Below, one piece after another: positions 19,325-28,698 of a stretch of DNA of 64,000 bases (positions are counted from its first letter, which is position 1; each line of letters begins with the position of its first letter). The notes below the pieces were generated by a model. It was not told where the DNA came from and made no database searches. It saw nothing but the letters and a program-made list of their open reading frames with translations. The position numbers and the translations under genes are program-made. The DNA comes from Pseudomonas putida. GTDB taxonomy: Bacteria > Pseudomonadota > Gammaproteobacteria > Pseudomonadales > Pseudomonadaceae. The stretch spans positions 124,001-188,000 of the forward strand of contig NZ_MKZO01000012.1 of assembly GCF_001941965.1 (NCBI RefSeq), in the 5' to 3' direction.

Positions 19325-20770
19325 TTACAGATAGCCAGCACTGGCCGTTTCCTGGCACAGCTGGTTGGCCAGCATTCCCAGGGTCATCAACGCCCTCTCC
19401 GCCTCACGATTCCACGGGATCCCGCAGTTGAGACGGATGCAGTGGTTGAACTGCTCGGTATTACTGAAAATCAGCCCCGGCGCAATACTGATCCCTTGCT
19501 GCAGGGCGCGCACGTGCAGTTCCTGGGTATTGACCCGGCCGGGCAAACTGACCCACAGGATGAAGCCGCCCGTTGGTCGGGTCATCTGCGTGCCTTCCGG
19601 GAAGTACTGCTGCACGGCCAGCTGATAGGCACTGAGATTCTTCCGGTATTCCTGGCGGATAAACCGCAGATGACGGTCGTAACCGCCATTTTCCAGGTAA
19701 GCGGCAACCCCCATCTGCGTCACGCTGCAGGCGGAATGGGTGCTGAAGGTCTGCAAACGCTGGATTTCCGCCTGGTAGTTGCCAGCGATCATCCAGCCGA
19801 TGCGCACACCGGGCGACAGGGTCTTGGAAAAGCTCGAACAGTAGATGACCCGGCCCAGGCGGTCGAAGGCCTTGAGCGACTTGGTCTTGCCCTGCTCGAA
19901 CATCAGTTCGCCGTAGATATCGTCTTCGATGATCTGGATGTTGAAGTCCGAAGACAGGCGCAATAACTGTTTCTGCCGCTCCTCCGGAATGGTCCCACCC
20001 AGCGGATTGCTCAGGCGCGCGGTCAGCACCAGGGCCTTGATCGACCATTGGTTGGCGGCCAGTTGCAGCGCTTCCAGGCTGATGCCGGTGGAGGGATCAC
20101 TGGGGATCTCGATCACCTTCAGGCCCAGCAGATCCGCCAGTTGCAGCAACCCATAATAGGTCGGTGATTCCGCCGCGATCAGATCCCCCGGCCGGGTCAG
20201 CACCCGCAACGACATCTGCAAGGCATCGACGCAACCATGGGTGACCACCACTTCGGACGGATCCACCACCACCCCGGCATCACGCATGCGAATGGCGATC
20301 TGCCGGCGCAGCGGCTCGAAGCCCGGGCTGAACATATAGCTGAAGGCCCGCGGGCTCTGGAAGCGGGTGACCTTGGCCAACTGCTGATGCAGCGCGCGCA
20401 CCGGCAGGTAATCGACATGGGGGACTGCCGCGCCCAGCGGGAACACGCCGTCGCGCCGGGCTTCGGTGAGCACCTGCTGGATGATGCTGGCCCGGGTGAC
20501 CAGGCCTGGCCGCTCGACCCGGGCGATATCCGGGGTCGATGCCGTCAGCGCGGGAGTCTGGTGCACGTAGTAGCCGGACTGCGGCCGGGCGCGGATCAGG
20601 CCCTGGTCCTCGAGATTGGCATAGGCCTGCAGCACCGTGGCATGGCTCACATTCAACTGCGAGCTCATCTTGCGCACGGACGGCACGCGCTCACCCGGCT
20701 GGTAGACACCACGCCGGATATCCTCGGCGAGCTGCTGGGCGATGCGCTGGTAAAGCAACAGGTTGGTCAT
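19325..20770 (-). CDS. MocR-type regulator: GntR helix-turn-helix fused to an aminotransferase domain (481 aa)
   Basis: Residues 1-70 form a GntR winged helix (GVYQPGERVPSVRKMSSQL, SHATVLQAY); residues about 100-481 are a fold-type I aminotransferase domain with the PLP lysine K316 in SSFSKTLSPG and the NPLGG and DDIYGEL motifs. MocR proteins are transcription factors that sense PLP or an amino compound. I chose ATG 20770 (MTNLLLYQRIAQ) because AGAAGGA stands before it, rather than 20797. The regulated gene is not evident: the neighbours are not PLP or amino-acid genes. Confidence 0.88.
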   Translation of the reverse strand: MTNLLLYQRIAQQLAEDIRRGVYQPGERVPSVRKMSSQLNVSHATVLQAYANLEDQGLIRARPQSGYYVHQTPALTASTPDIARVERPGLVTRASIIQQVLTEARRDGVFPLGAAVPHVDYLPVRALHQQLAKVTRFQSPRAFSYMFSPGFEPLRRQIAIRMRDAGVVVDPSEVVVTHGCVDALQMSLRVLTRPGDLIAAESPTYYGLLQLADLLGLKVIEIPSDPSTGISLEALQLAANQWSIKALVLTARLSNPLGGTIPEERQKQLLRLSSDFNIQIIEDDIYGELMFEQGKTKSLKAFDRLGRVIYCSSFSKTLSPGVRIGWMIAGNYQAEIQRLQTFSTHSACSVTQMGVAAYLENGGYDRHLRFIRQEYRKNLSAYQLAVQQYFPEGTQMTRPTGGFILWVSLPGRVNTQELHVRALQQGISIAPGLIFSNTEQFNHCIRLNCGIPWNREAERALMTLGMLANQLCQETASAGYL

Positions 20771-20964
20771 GGATCCTTCTCTCGACACGGCAGGCAATCC
20801 GGTTGTACGTGTGTTCTGGCGACTGAGATTACCGTAACAGTTGCCAAGTGTACTGGGACAGATTGCGGATCAGCAGACGATACAGTTGTGTAGCGGGGAA
20901 GCAAAGCGGCGTTTGGGTATAACCATCGGGAGTTTTCAATCCTTTTTGAATGATGTTGTGGCTG

Positions 20965-21051
20965 AGGGCCTCATCGCTGGCAAGCCAGCTCCCACAGGGT
21001 TCTGCGGCGCTGCGGACCCTGTGGGAGCTGGCTTGCCAGCGATGAGGCCCT
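20965..21051. repeat. REPIN, inward type
   Basis: The order is GGCCTCATCGCTGGCAAGCC ... GTGGGAGCTGGCTTGCC, i.e. the two REPs have their GTGGGAG ends toward the centre, opposite to the REPIN at 2603. The complementary edges GAGGGCCTCATCGC and GCGATGAGGCCCTC allow full-length pairing. Confidence 0.87.
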
Positions 21052-21061
21052 CCAGGCCAAC

Positions 21062-21094
21062 AAAAAAACCCGGGATCTTTCGACCACCGGGTTT
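21062..21094 (-). terminator. Rho-independent terminator of the OmpA-like operon
   Basis: On the minus strand AAACCCGG (21087-21094) and CCGGGTTT (21066-21073) pair around a 13-base loop and a U-run follows. It is about 20 bases after the stop. Confidence 0.82.
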
Positions 21095-21114
21095 CTTTCA
21101 AAGCAGTCAGCACC

Positions 21115-21924
21115 TCACCGCTCGGCGCCCAGCCTGCCCTTCTCATCGGAGAACACGATCTCGACCCGGCGATTCTGCGCCCTGCCCCGCTCCGAGGCGT
21201 TGGCCTCGACCGGGTACTGGTCGCCATAGCCGATCACCTTGATGCGCTTTTCATCGACACCCAGGTCCACCAGCATATCGGCCACCGACTGCGCACGATC
21301 CCGCGACAGCGTGAGGTTGTCGTCCGGGTTGCCGGTGCTGTCGGTATAACCCTCGATACGCACCACCCGCTTCGGATTCAGCTGGAGGAACTGCACCAGT
21401 TTCAAAACGGTCCGGCTGGCCGAATTCTTCAGCTCCGCCTCGCCGGTATCGAACAGCACATCACCCAGGGTCATCACCAGGCCGCGATCAGTGTCGGTGG
21501 TGGCGAGGCTGACAATCTGCTCTTCCAGCCATTTGCCCTGCTGCTGCACGCTGGACAGCTTGGCTTCGCGCAGGGCCAGTTGCAGGCGCTGACGCTCCAG
21601 TTCGAGCTTGGCTTGACGCTCCTGGTTGAGTACCAGGTTGCTGTGCTCGCGGGCGATTTCGCTGTAGCGCTGGCTCAGGTAGGCGTAGTGGCGCACATCA
21701 CTGCCGGTACCCCAGTAGGTCGCCAGGCGCTCGGCCTTGGCCAGCGACTCACCCGCCCGGATCACATCCCGTGGCGCACTGCGCAACACATTGGAATCAT
21801 CCTTGACCGACTGGAAGGCAGCGCTCGCCTGATCCAGTGCCACTTCGCTGCGCTGGCTGGCGCAACCCTGCAAACCGAGAACGCCGGCAATCGCCAGCAC
21901 CGCCAGAGGCTTGATCGAACTCAC
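21115..21924 (-). CDS. OmpA-like lipoprotein with N-terminal DUF4398-like region (269 aa)
   Basis: Outer-membrane lipoprotein. Lipobox GLQGC puts the lipidated cysteine at 21; a helical region (about 30-150) follows; the C-terminal OmpA domain (about 150-265) has the peptidoglycan-binding motif (EGYTDSTGNPDDNLTLSRDR and NRRVEI). It probably links outer membrane to cell wall. It overlaps the upstream DUF4398 lipoprotein gene by four bases (ATGA), so the two are made together. Confidence 0.87.
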   Translation of the reverse strand: MSSIKPLAVLAIAGVLGLQGCASQRSEVALDQASAAFQSVKDDSNVLRSAPRDVIRAGESLAKAERLATYWGTGSDVRHYAYLSQRYSEIAREHSNLVLNQERQAKLELERQRLQLALREAKLSSVQQQGKWLEEQIVSLATTDTDRGLVMTLGDVLFDTGEAELKNSASRTVLKLVQFLQLNPKRVVRIEGYTDSTGNPDDNLTLSRDRAQSVADMLVDLGVDEKRIKVIGYGDQYPVEANASERGRAQNRRVEIVFSDEKGRLGAER

Positions 21925-22274
21925 CGTTGCTCCCCCACTTGCTTGCGAAGACGGTCCACCCGGGATTGCAGCAGGGTCAGTTGTTCCTGGCTCTTCAGGG
22001 TCAGCACCCTGGCCTCGGCCAGGCGCGCGTCCAGTTCGGACTGTTCGGCGCGCATCCGCGCATCGCGGAACGACTCGCTCAGCATGTTGGAACGAGCACG
22101 CTCCAGCTTTTCTTCAGCCAGCTTGAGCTCGGCAACATCATCGGTGGCACCGACGGCCTTGGCCTGCTCCAGCGCCTGCTCGGACAGGCGCATCTGCTCG
22201 TGGGGTGCCGGGTCACTGGCGCAACCGGCCAGGGCCAGCAGCGCCAGAGCGGCGAATAGCGATTGAATTCTCAC
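21921..22274 (-). CDS. DUF4398 lipoprotein (117 aa)
   Basis: A short lipoprotein: MRIQSLFAALALLALAGC places the lipidated cysteine at 18, then an almost wholly helical acidic/basic heptad-rich body (about 25-117) of the DUF4398 type, probably a coiled coil. DUF4398 proteins usually sit beside an OmpA-domain partner, as here (4-base overlap). Function unknown; envelope spacer or partner of the OmpA-like protein is an inference. Confidence 0.8.
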   Translation of the reverse strand: MRIQSLFAALALLALAGCASDPAPHEQMRLSEQALEQAKAVGATDDVAELKLAEEKLERARSNMLSESFRDARMRAEQSELDARLAEARVLTLKSQEQLTLLQSRVDRLRKQVGEQR

Positions 22275-22283
22275 AGGGTATTC

Positions 22284-23108
22284 CTACTGTTTTGGGGCAT
22301 CGAGCGGCGGCTGCAACTGCGCCTGCCAGCGCTCGACATTGCGCTGCACCGCCGCCTGGACTACGCCAGAAGCCGGCAATTCTGTCAGTTTTTTCGCCAA
22401 CTGTCCGCGTAACCAGGCGTCGTTACAGACGGAATTGTGCGACAGCGCCAGGAACAGCCCCGGGTGATCGAGGGCCTGGCCACGGGCCACGAGGTTATCG
22501 GCCATGCCCAGGCTGCGCGCCATGGCCATGCCCGAGTAGCGCCCGGCGAGCACATAGTCCACCTGGCCGAGCAGGAGCTTCTGCATGGCCTGGGTCAGGT
22601 TGGGCACCTGGACCAGCTTCAACTCGCTCTTGCTGAATGCCGCGAATTCCGGGGTGAGCCGGGATTTCTCGGAGATGGCGCCCTGATGCTTGTGCAGGTC
22701 GGCGAGATTGTCGTAGACCAGCGTGGAATCATGCCGGGTCCAGACCACGTACTCGTTTTGCAATACCGAGGGATGGATATAGTCCATGGAGGTCAGTTCG
22801 CTGACGGCCAGCGGCGCATCCACCAGCAGGTCCATGCGCCCGCTGCGCACTTCGTCCTGGGCCTCGCTGCGCTTGCCGGCATACAGCACTTCGATCTTCA
22901 GGCCCAACTCGGCCGCCACCTGCTTGAGCAGATCGACGCTGGCGCCCATCAGGTGCCGGGGATCCTGCGGGTCGCGCCATGAATACGGCGGCGCATCCGG
23001 ACTGCCCGTCGCCACCAGCCGCTCGCATTTGCCGGCCGCCAGCGTCACCGACGGCAGGCAAGCCAGACCGAGCACCGCCAGTATTCCCTTTCGTGCAAAC
23101 CGCACCAT
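22284..23108 (-). CDS. solute-binding protein, ABC amino-acid type (274 aa)
   Basis: Periplasmic binding protein of the SBP_bac_3 (transporter substrate-binding) class. A signal peptide ends near TLAAG; conserved features follow, e.g. PYSWRDPQ, GASVDLLKQVAAELGL, and the lobe-II hinge area GAISEKSRL. No permease or ATPase gene is nearby, so it is an orphan sensor-type protein or serves a distant transporter. I chose ATG 23108 (MVRFARKG) because the upstream part of the longer frame contains the etfA terminator. It ends 9 bases before the DUF4398 gene. Confidence 0.8.
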   Translation of the reverse strand: MVRFARKGILAVLGLACLPSVTLAAGKCERLVATGSPDAPPYSWRDPQDPRHLMGASVDLLKQVAAELGLKIEVLYAGKRSEAQDEVRSGRMDLLVDAPLAVSELTSMDYIHPSVLQNEYVVWTRHDSTLVYDNLADLHKHQGAISEKSRLTPEFAAFSKSELKLVQVPNLTQAMQKLLLGQVDYVLAGRYSGMAMARSLGMADNLVARGQALDHPGLFLALSHNSVCNDAWLRGQLAKKLTELPASGVVQAAVQRNVERWQAQLQPPLDAPKQ

Positions 23109-23138
23109 CACACGCCCCTTCTTCGACCTGCGGAAATC

Positions 23139-23160
23139 AAAAAGCCCGGTTGCCCGGGCC
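23139..23160 (-). terminator. Rho-independent terminator of etfBA
   Basis: On the minus strand GCCCGG-GCAA-CCGGGC, then a U-run. A second GC-rich complementary run lies about 45 bases earlier. It lies between the etfA stop and the solute-binding protein gene. Confidence 0.85.
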
Positions 23161-23228
23161 ATGTCACGGTGGAAAACCACCGGCACACGCCCCGGACAAC
23201 CGGGCCCTTTATAAGTGAAGCGACTGGA

Positions 23229-24158
23229 TTAAACCAGCTTCTCCAGCTCTGGAACGGCTTCGAACAGATCCGCCACCAGGCCATAGTCGGCCACCTGGAA
23301 GATCGGAGCTTCCTCGTCCTTGTTGATCGCGACGATGACTTTCGAGTCCTTCATGCCGGCCAGGTGCTGGATCGCGCCGGAGATACCGACGGCGATGTAC
23401 AGCTGAGGCGCGACGATCTTGCCGGTCTGGCCGACCTGCATGTCGTTCGGTACGAAACCTGCGTCGACCGCAGCGCGGGAAGCGCCGACGGCCGCGCCCA
23501 GCTTATCCGCCAGGGTGTACAGGTGCTTGAAGTTGTCGCCGTTCTGCATGCCGCGGCCGCCGGAAACGACGATCTTGGCAGCGGTCAGCTCAGGACGGTC
23601 GGACTTGGCCAGCTCTTCGCCGACGAAGGCCGATTTGCCAGCGTCGTGGGCAGCACCGACGGTTTCGACAGAAGCCGAACCACCTTCGGCGGCAACGGCG
23701 TCGAAGCCGGTGGCGCGAACGGTGATGACCTTGATCGCCGCGGTCGATTGCACGGTGGCAATGGCGTTGCCGGCGTAGATCGGACGCTTGAAGGTGTCGG
23801 CGGATTCAACCGAGATGATCTCGGAGATCTGGTCGACGTCCAGCAGCGCGGCGACGCGTGGCAGGACGTTCTTGCCGTTGGAGGTGGCAGGCGCCAGCAC
23901 GTGGCTGTAGGCCTTGCCCAGCTCGGCTACCAGCGGCGCGACGTTTTCCGGCAGGAAGTGCGCGTAGGCAGCGTTGTCGGCTACCAGGACCTTGGCCACG
24001 CCAGCGATTTTCGCGGCAGCTTCGGCAACACCACCGACGTTCTGGCCAGCGACCAGGACGTGCACGTCGCCACCGATCTTGGCGGCAGCGGCAACGGTGT
24101 TCAGGGTAGCGGGTGCAACGGCACCGTTCTCGTGTTCAGCGATAACCAGGATAGTCAT
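23229..24158 (-). CDS. etfA: electron transfer flavoprotein alpha subunit (309 aa)
   Basis: FAD-carrying subunit of ETF, which collects electrons from acyl-CoA dehydrogenases and passes them to ETF:ubiquinone oxidoreductase. The C-terminal FAD domain is clear: [23 protein letters not shown], the [12 protein letters not shown] motif and [13 protein letters not shown]. The gene immediately abuts the end of etfB, whose stop codon is the next triplet. Normal length. Confidence 0.96.
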   Translation of the reverse strand: MTILVIAEHENGAVAPATLNTVAAAAKIGGDVHVLVAGQNVGGVAEAAAKIAGVAKVLVADNAAYAHFLPENVAPLVAELGKAYSHVLAPATSNGKNVLPRVAALLDVDQISEIISVESADTFKRPIYAGNAIATVQSTAAIKVITVRATGFDAVAAEGGSASVETVGAAHDAGKSAFVGEELAKSDRPELTAAKIVVSGGRGMQNGDNFKHLYTLADKLGAAVGASRAAVDAGFVPNDMQVGQTGKIVAPQLYIAVGISGAIQHLAGMKDSKVIVAINKDEEAPIFQVADYGLVADLFEAVPELEKLV

Positions 24159-24908
24159 TTAGATTACCTTCGCCTCGTTCTTCAGTTTCTCGACCAGTTC
24201 AGCAACCGACTTGACCTTGATGCCCGCGCTGCGTGCAGCCGGCGCTTCGACTTTCAGGGTCTTGTTGGTCGAGGCGGTGGAAACGCCCAGCGCGTCCGGA
24301 GTAACGGTCTCCAGCGGCTTTTTCTTGGCCTTCATGATGTTCGGCAGCGACGCGTAGCGCGGCTCGTTCAGGCGCAGGTCGGTGGTGACGATCGCCGGCA
24401 GGTTCAGGGCAACGGTCTGCAGGCCGCCGTCGATTTCACGGGTGACGTTGACCTTGTCGCCAGCCAGTTCGACTTTCGAAGCGAAAGTGCCTTGGGCGTA
24501 GCCGGTCAGCGCAGCCAGCATCTGGCCGGTCTGGTTGTTGTCGCTGTCGATGGCCTGCTTGCCGAGGATCACCAGCTGAGGCTGTTCCTTGTCGACAACG
24601 GCCTTGAGCAGCTTGGCCACGGCCAGGGAGGTCAGCTCTTCGGCGGACTCCACCAGCACGGCGCGGTCGGCACCCAGGGCCAGGGCGGTACGCAGTTGTT
24701 CCTGGGCAGTGGCCGGGCCGACGGTAACGACGACGATCTCGCTGGCCACGCCTTTTTCTTTCAGGCGTACGGCTTCTTCGACGGCGATCTCGCAGAAGGG
24801 GTTCATGGACATTTTGACGTTGGCGAGGTCGACGCCGGAGTTGTCCGCCTTGACGCGAACCTTGACGTTGTAGTCGACCACTCGTTTGACAGCTACAAGA
24901 ACCTTCAT
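24159..24908 (-). CDS. etfB: electron transfer flavoprotein beta subunit (249 aa)
   Basis: ETF beta subunit, with the AMP-binding fold. [19 protein letters not shown] is the standard N-terminus; [20 protein letters not shown] and the [15 protein letters not shown] motif are conserved. GAGGA stands before ATG 24908. Divergent from the ETF:ubiquinone oxidoreductase gene across a 544-base control region. Confidence 0.96.
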   Translation of the reverse strand: MKVLVAVKRVVDYNVKVRVKADNSGVDLANVKMSMNPFCEIAVEEAVRLKEKGVASEIVVVTVGPATAQEQLRTALALGADRAVLVESAEELTSLAVAKLLKAVVDKEQPQLVILGKQAIDSDNNQTGQMLAALTGYAQGTFASKVELAGDKVNVTREIDGGLQTVALNLPAIVTTDLRLNEPRYASLPNIMKAKKKPLETVTPDALGVSTASTNKTLKVEAPAARSAGIKVKSVAELVEKLKNEAKVI

Positions 24909-25096
24909 GGATTCCTCGTTACTCTCCGGTGAAAAGAATGTCGCCTGGGCCGAACCCGGCGATTGCGCGTGGGTACAAGGGCACCTCTTAAAAACGTTCG
25001 CAGCGGAAGAAAGTTAGACGGACTGATCAGTCTCGTTTCGACCCTTCATCGCAAAACCCGTGAGTCATTTTTTGTGGTGACGTGTAAACTTCACTA

Positions 25097-25110
25097 CAAA
25101 CCCCGGTTTG
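25097..25110. promoter_or_regulatory. PsrA-like box, etfB side
   Basis: CAAAC-CCCG-GTTTG, an exact match to the CAAAC-N4-GTTTG form of the C/GAAAC-N2-4-GTTTG/C element bound by the fatty-acid-responsive repressor PsrA. It is about 190 bases before etfB. Confidence 0.65.
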
Positions 25111-25283
25111 GCGTAACTGCCCTGCTTGTAGCGAGGTCTTTAGGGGTGCTCCTGCATCCGACGGTCAGCCTACGGCGAGCGTAAAACCGCCCGTATCTTG
25201 ACCGTAACGCCCAATCCGGTCAATACGGCAAAACCGCCAGCTTCAAGCCGCGCCTCTTTGATTTTACTGGGCTCCGGCAAATT

Positions 25284-25298
25284 CAAACAAACGTTTGT
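25284..25298. promoter_or_regulatory. PsrA-like box, ETF-QO side
   Basis: CAAAC-AAAC-GTTTG contains the perfect 12-base palindrome ACAAACGTTTGT (25287-25298). It touches the -35 of the ETF-QO promoter, a position suited to repression. In P. aeruginosa the etf genes are reported PsrA targets. Confidence 0.72.
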
Positions 25299-25299
25299 A

Positions 25300-25328
25300 T
25301 TGGACCGCACAAGTGGTGTAGATATAAT
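25300..25328 (+). promoter_or_regulatory. sigma-70 promoter of the ETF-QO gene
   Basis: -35 TTGGAC (25300-25305), 17-base spacer, perfect -10 TATAAT (25323-25328). The leader would be about 118 nt. Confidence 0.8.
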
Positions 25329-25452
25329 GCGCGGCCAAGAGAAAGCGGTGTAGTACGTCATCCCCCGAAGCTACAGAATCGCCCCCTTCGAAGTGACCGC
25401 CTTGCACCCACATTAGAAAGAAAAACCGAGAGCCTTGAGTAGGAGAGAACCT

Positions 25453-27117
25453 GTGGAACGCGAATACATGGAATTCGACGTGGTCGTCGTCGGCGCAGGC
25501 CCGGCGGGCCTGTCCGCTGCCTGCCGACTGAAGCAGAAAGCCGCCGAAGCCGGTAACGAAATCAGCGTCTGCGTGGTCGAAAAAGGCTCCGAGGTCGGCG
25601 CGCACATCCTCTCCGGCGCGGTGTTCGAACCCCGCGCACTGAACGAACTGTTCCCGGACTGGAAAGAGCTGGGCGCGCCGCTGAACACCGAGGTCAAGCG
25701 CGACGATATCTACGTGCTCAAGGACGGCAGCAGCTCGGTCAAGGTGCCCGACCTGTTCGTGCCGAAAACCATGCACAACCAGGGCAACTACATCATCTCC
25801 CTGGGCAACCTGTGCCGCTGGCTGGCCCAGCAGGCCGAGAACCTGGGCGTCGAGATCTACCCGGGCTTCGCCGCCCAGGAAGTGCTGTTCGACGACAACG
25901 GCGTGGTTCGCGGGATCATCACCGGCGACATGGGTGTCGACCGCGAAGGCCAGCCGAAGGACGGCATGTACACCCCGGGCATGGAACTGCGCGGCAAGTA
26001 CACCCTGTTCGCCGAAGGCTGCCGTGGCCACCTGGGCAAGCAGCTGATCAAGCGTTTCAACCTGGACAGCGATGCGGACGTGCAGCACTACGGCATCGGC
26101 CTCAAGGAAATCTGGGAAATCGACCCGGCCAAGCACGAGCAAGGCCTGGTGGTGCACACCGCCGGCTGGCCGCTGGACGTGATGAAGAAGGACAACACCG
26201 GTGGTTCCTTCCTCTATCACCTGGAAAACAACCAGGTGGTGGTCGGCCTGATCGTCGACCTGTCCTACAGCAACCCGTTCCTGTCGCCATTCGACGAATT
26301 CCAGCGTCTGAAGCACCATCCGGTGATCAGCCAGTACCTCGAAGGCGGCAAGCGCATCAGCTATGGCGCCCGCGCCCTGGCCAAGGGCGGCATCAACTCG
26401 CTGCCGAAGATGGTCTTCAACGGCGGCGCCCTGATCGGTTGCGACCTGGGCACCATGAACGTGGCCAAGATCAAGGGCAGCCACACCGCGATGAAGTCCG
26501 GCATGCTCGCCGCCGAAGCCGTGGCTGACGCCCTCCTCGCTGGCAGCGAAGGTGGCGACCAGCTCAACAGCTACGTCGAGGCGTTCAAGGCCAGCTGGCT
26601 GCATGAAGAACTGTTCGCCAGCCGCAACTTCGGCCCGGCCATGCACAAGTTCGGCCCGATGCTCGGTGCGGCGTTCAACTATGTCGACCAGAACTGGTTC
26701 GGCGGCAAGCTGCCGTTCACCCTGCACGACACCAAGCCGGACTACGCCTGCCTCAAGCTGGCGGCCGACTCGACCAAGATCGAGTATCCAAAACCTGACG
26801 GCAAGCTGAGCTTCGACAAGCTGAGTTCGGTGTTCCTCTCCAGCACCAACCATGAAGAAGAACAGCCGTGCCACCTGAAGCTGGCCGATGCCGGCATCCC
26901 GATCGGCACCAACCTGCCGCTGTACGACGAACCGGCGCAGCGCTACTGCCCGGCCGGGGTGTACGAAGTCGTCGCCCAGGAAGACGGCAGCAAGCGCTTC
27001 CAGATCAACGCGCAGAACTGCGTGCACTGCAAGACCTGCGATATCAAGGATCCGTCGCAGAACATCACCTGGGTCACCCCGGAAGGTGCGGGCGGGCCGA
27101 CTTACCCGAACATGTAA
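25453..27117 (+). CDS. electron transfer flavoprotein:ubiquinone oxidoreductase (554 aa)
   Basis: Membrane-associated flavo-iron-sulfur enzyme that passes electrons from ETF to ubiquinone. The FAD fingerprint is VVVVGAGPAGLSAACRL near the N-terminus; the C-terminal [4Fe-4S] ligands are C499, C523, C526 and C529 (CVHCKTC). The start is GTG 25453, preceded by AGGAG (25441-25445) at the right distance, giving MEREYMEFD; the longer in-frame ATG would swallow that ribosome-binding site. Divergent from etfBA, its electron donor. Confidence 0.96.
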   Translation: MEREYMEFDVVVVGAGPAGLSAACRLKQKAAEAGNEISVCVVEKGSEVGAHILSGAVFEPRALNELFPDWKELGAPLNTEVKRDDIYVLKDGSSSVKVPDLFVPKTMHNQGNYIISLGNLCRWLAQQAENLGVEIYPGFAAQEVLFDDNGVVRGIITGDMGVDREGQPKDGMYTPGMELRGKYTLFAEGCRGHLGKQLIKRFNLDSDADVQHYGIGLKEIWEIDPAKHEQGLVVHTAGWPLDVMKKDNTGGSFLYHLENNQVVVGLIVDLSYSNPFLSPFDEFQRLKHHPVISQYLEGGKRISYGARALAKGGINSLPKMVFNGGALIGCDLGTMNVAKIKGSHTAMKSGMLAAEAVADALLAGSEGGDQLNSYVEAFKASWLHEELFASRNFGPAMHKFGPMLGAAFNYVDQNWFGGKLPFTLHDTKPDYACLKLAADSTKIEYPKPDGKLSFDKLSSVFLSSTNHEEEQPCHLKLADAGIPIGTNLPLYDEPAQRYCPAGVYEVVAQEDGSKRFQINAQNCVHCKTCDIKDPSQNITWVTPEGAGGPTYPNM

Positions 27118-27129
27118 GTCGCCAGCCAT

Positions 27130-27170
27130 GAAAAAGCCCCTCTGCCGCAAGGCATGAGGGGCTTTTTATT
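27130..27170 (+). terminator. Rho-independent terminator of the ETF-QO gene
   Basis: AAAAAGCCCCTC pairs with GAGGGGCTTTTT, with a small TGCC/GGCA extension inside; T-run on the + strand. Confidence 0.88.
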
Positions 27171-27193
27171 GCATCTCGACAGAGCGACGCTGA

Positions 27194-27288
27194 ACCCTGT
27201 GGGAGCTGGCTTGCCAGCGATGAGGCCAGCCGGAGCAATGATGTTGTCATGTCGGGCCCTATCGCTGGCAAGCCAGCTCCCACAGGGT
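27194..27288. repeat. REPIN, outward type
   Basis: ACCCTGTGGGAGCTGGCTTG at the left and its exact inverse at the right edge; 95 bases in total. Located between the convergent ETF-QO and MFS genes. Confidence 0.88.
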
Positions 27289-27298
27289 CCGAGTCGCC

Positions 27299-28609
27299 TC
27301 AACTATTGGCGAGAGCCAGATCCTCTTCCGTACTCAGCCGCTCCCGCGCCCCGAAGTACATCGCCGTCAACACCCCGACCAACCCCATCGCCGCGCAGAA
27401 CACCAGGCATACCCACGGGCTCCACGGCATCAGCGCGATCAGCATCAGCGGCGTGGTACTCGCCCACAGCGCATAGGCGACGTTGTAGGTGAAGGAAATC
27501 CCCGACACCCGGATCCGCGCCGGGAACAGCCCGACCATCACCGACGGCACCACCCCCACCACGCCGCAGGCCAGGCCGGCCAGGGCATAGGCCACGCCCA
27601 CCGTGTCCCAGCCCGCCACCAGACTGGCATACAGCGCGCCGATGCCCAGCGGCAGCAGCAGCGAATAGAGGATCAACGCACGCCAGGCGCCAATGCGATC
27701 CACCAGCATCCCGGCCAGCACACAGCCGATATTGAGGAAGACGATGCCGATACTGCTCAGGGCAAACGTGTGGCTGGCACTCATGCCGAAACGCTGCTGC
27801 ATCACGGTCGGGGTGATCACCACCAGCACCACCACCGCCGAGGTCAACACGCAGGTCAGCAGCGCAGCAGGAACCAGCGCCCGGCGATGCTCGCGCAGCA
27901 CCGCACGCAGGGGAAATTCCACCGGTTTGTCATTACGCTGGCGCTCCAGGGCCAGGAAAATCGGCGTCTCGCTGAGCCAGCGGCGCAGCCACACGCCGAT
28001 CACGCCGAACACGCCGCCGAGCAGGAAGGGATAGCGCCAGGCGTAGTCGAGGATCTCCTGCGGGGTGTAGATCCGCGCCAGCAGCGTCGCGGTCAGGGCC
28101 CCGAGCAGATAACCGAAGGTCAGGCCGGCCTGGAGAAAGCCCAGGGCGTAACCGCGCCGCCCGACCGGCGCATGTTCGGCAACGAAGGTCCAGGCACTCG
28201 GCACCTCGCCACCCACCGCCGCACCTTGCAGGATGCGCAGCGCCAGCAGGATCAGCGGCGCCGCGTAACCGATCTCGGCATAGGTCGGCATCACCCCGAT
28301 CAGCAGGCACGGCAGCGCCATCATCAGGATGCTCAGGCTGAAGACCTTCTTGCGCCCCAGGTGATCGGCGAAATGGGCCATGAGGATGCCGCCCAGCGGC
28401 CTGGCCAGGTAACCGGTGACGAAGATCCCGAAACTTTGCAGCAGACGCAGCCACTCGGGCATTTCCGGCGGGAAGAACAGCTGGCTCAGGGTCAGGGCGA
28501 AGAACACGAAGATGATGAAATCGTAGATCTCCAGCGCACCGCCCAGGGCCGCCAGGCCGAGGGTCTTGTGGTCGCCGCGCGAAAGCCGCGTGGAGTCGTT
28601 GGCAGTCAT
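27299..28609 (-). CDS. MFS transporter, metabolite:H+ symporter type (436 aa)
   Basis: Twelve-helix inner-membrane carrier. The MHS-subfamily motif GYLARPLGGILMAHFADHLG (loop 2-3) and LRILQGAAVGGEVPSA in helix 4 point to a proton symporter for organic acids or osmolytes, like KgtP, CitA or ProP. The substrate is not determinable. ATG 28609 (MTANDSTRLSRGDHKTLG) is favoured because the MHS N-terminus begins there. Stand-alone gene; no regulator adjoins it. Confidence 0.85.
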   Translation of the reverse strand: MTANDSTRLSRGDHKTLGLAALGGALEIYDFIIFVFFALTLSQLFFPPEMPEWLRLLQSFGIFVTGYLARPLGGILMAHFADHLGRKKVFSLSILMMALPCLLIGVMPTYAEIGYAAPLILLALRILQGAAVGGEVPSAWTFVAEHAPVGRRGYALGFLQAGLTFGYLLGALTATLLARIYTPQEILDYAWRYPFLLGGVFGVIGVWLRRWLSETPIFLALERQRNDKPVEFPLRAVLREHRRALVPAALLTCVLTSAVVVLVVITPTVMQQRFGMSASHTFALSSIGIVFLNIGCVLAGMLVDRIGAWRALILYSLLLPLGIGALYASLVAGWDTVGVAYALAGLACGVVGVVPSVMVGLFPARIRVSGISFTYNVAYALWASTTPLMLIALMPWSPWVCLVFCAAMGLVGVLTAMYFGARERLSTEEDLALANS

Positions 28610-28698
28610 AGGGAGTTCCGCAGGAATGAACGGGGCCGCGCCAGGCGCGCCAGAACGAGGCGCAGAGCATATCAAAAATGCGCGAGGAAGCAGGTGCC

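Larger units (their letters stand above)
20771..21114. other. spacer between the MocR regulator and the OmpA-like gene
   Basis: 344 bases containing a REPIN (20965-21051), the terminator of the OmpA-like gene (21062-21094) and the presumed promoter region of the MocR gene. I see no operator that I can name. Confidence 0.6.
24909..25452. other. etfB/ETF-QO divergent control region
   Basis: 544 bases without a gene. Contents: a 12-base palindrome GACTGATCAGTC (25021-25032) in the etfB leader, two PsrA-like boxes (25097-25110 and 25284-25298) and a strong promoter for the ETF-QO gene (25300-25328). Confidence 0.7.

Noticed and set aside
22284..23186. Longer frame for the solute-binding protein (start 23186)
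   Set aside because: The extra N-terminal stretch contains the etfA terminator hairpin; the signal peptide begins at 23108.
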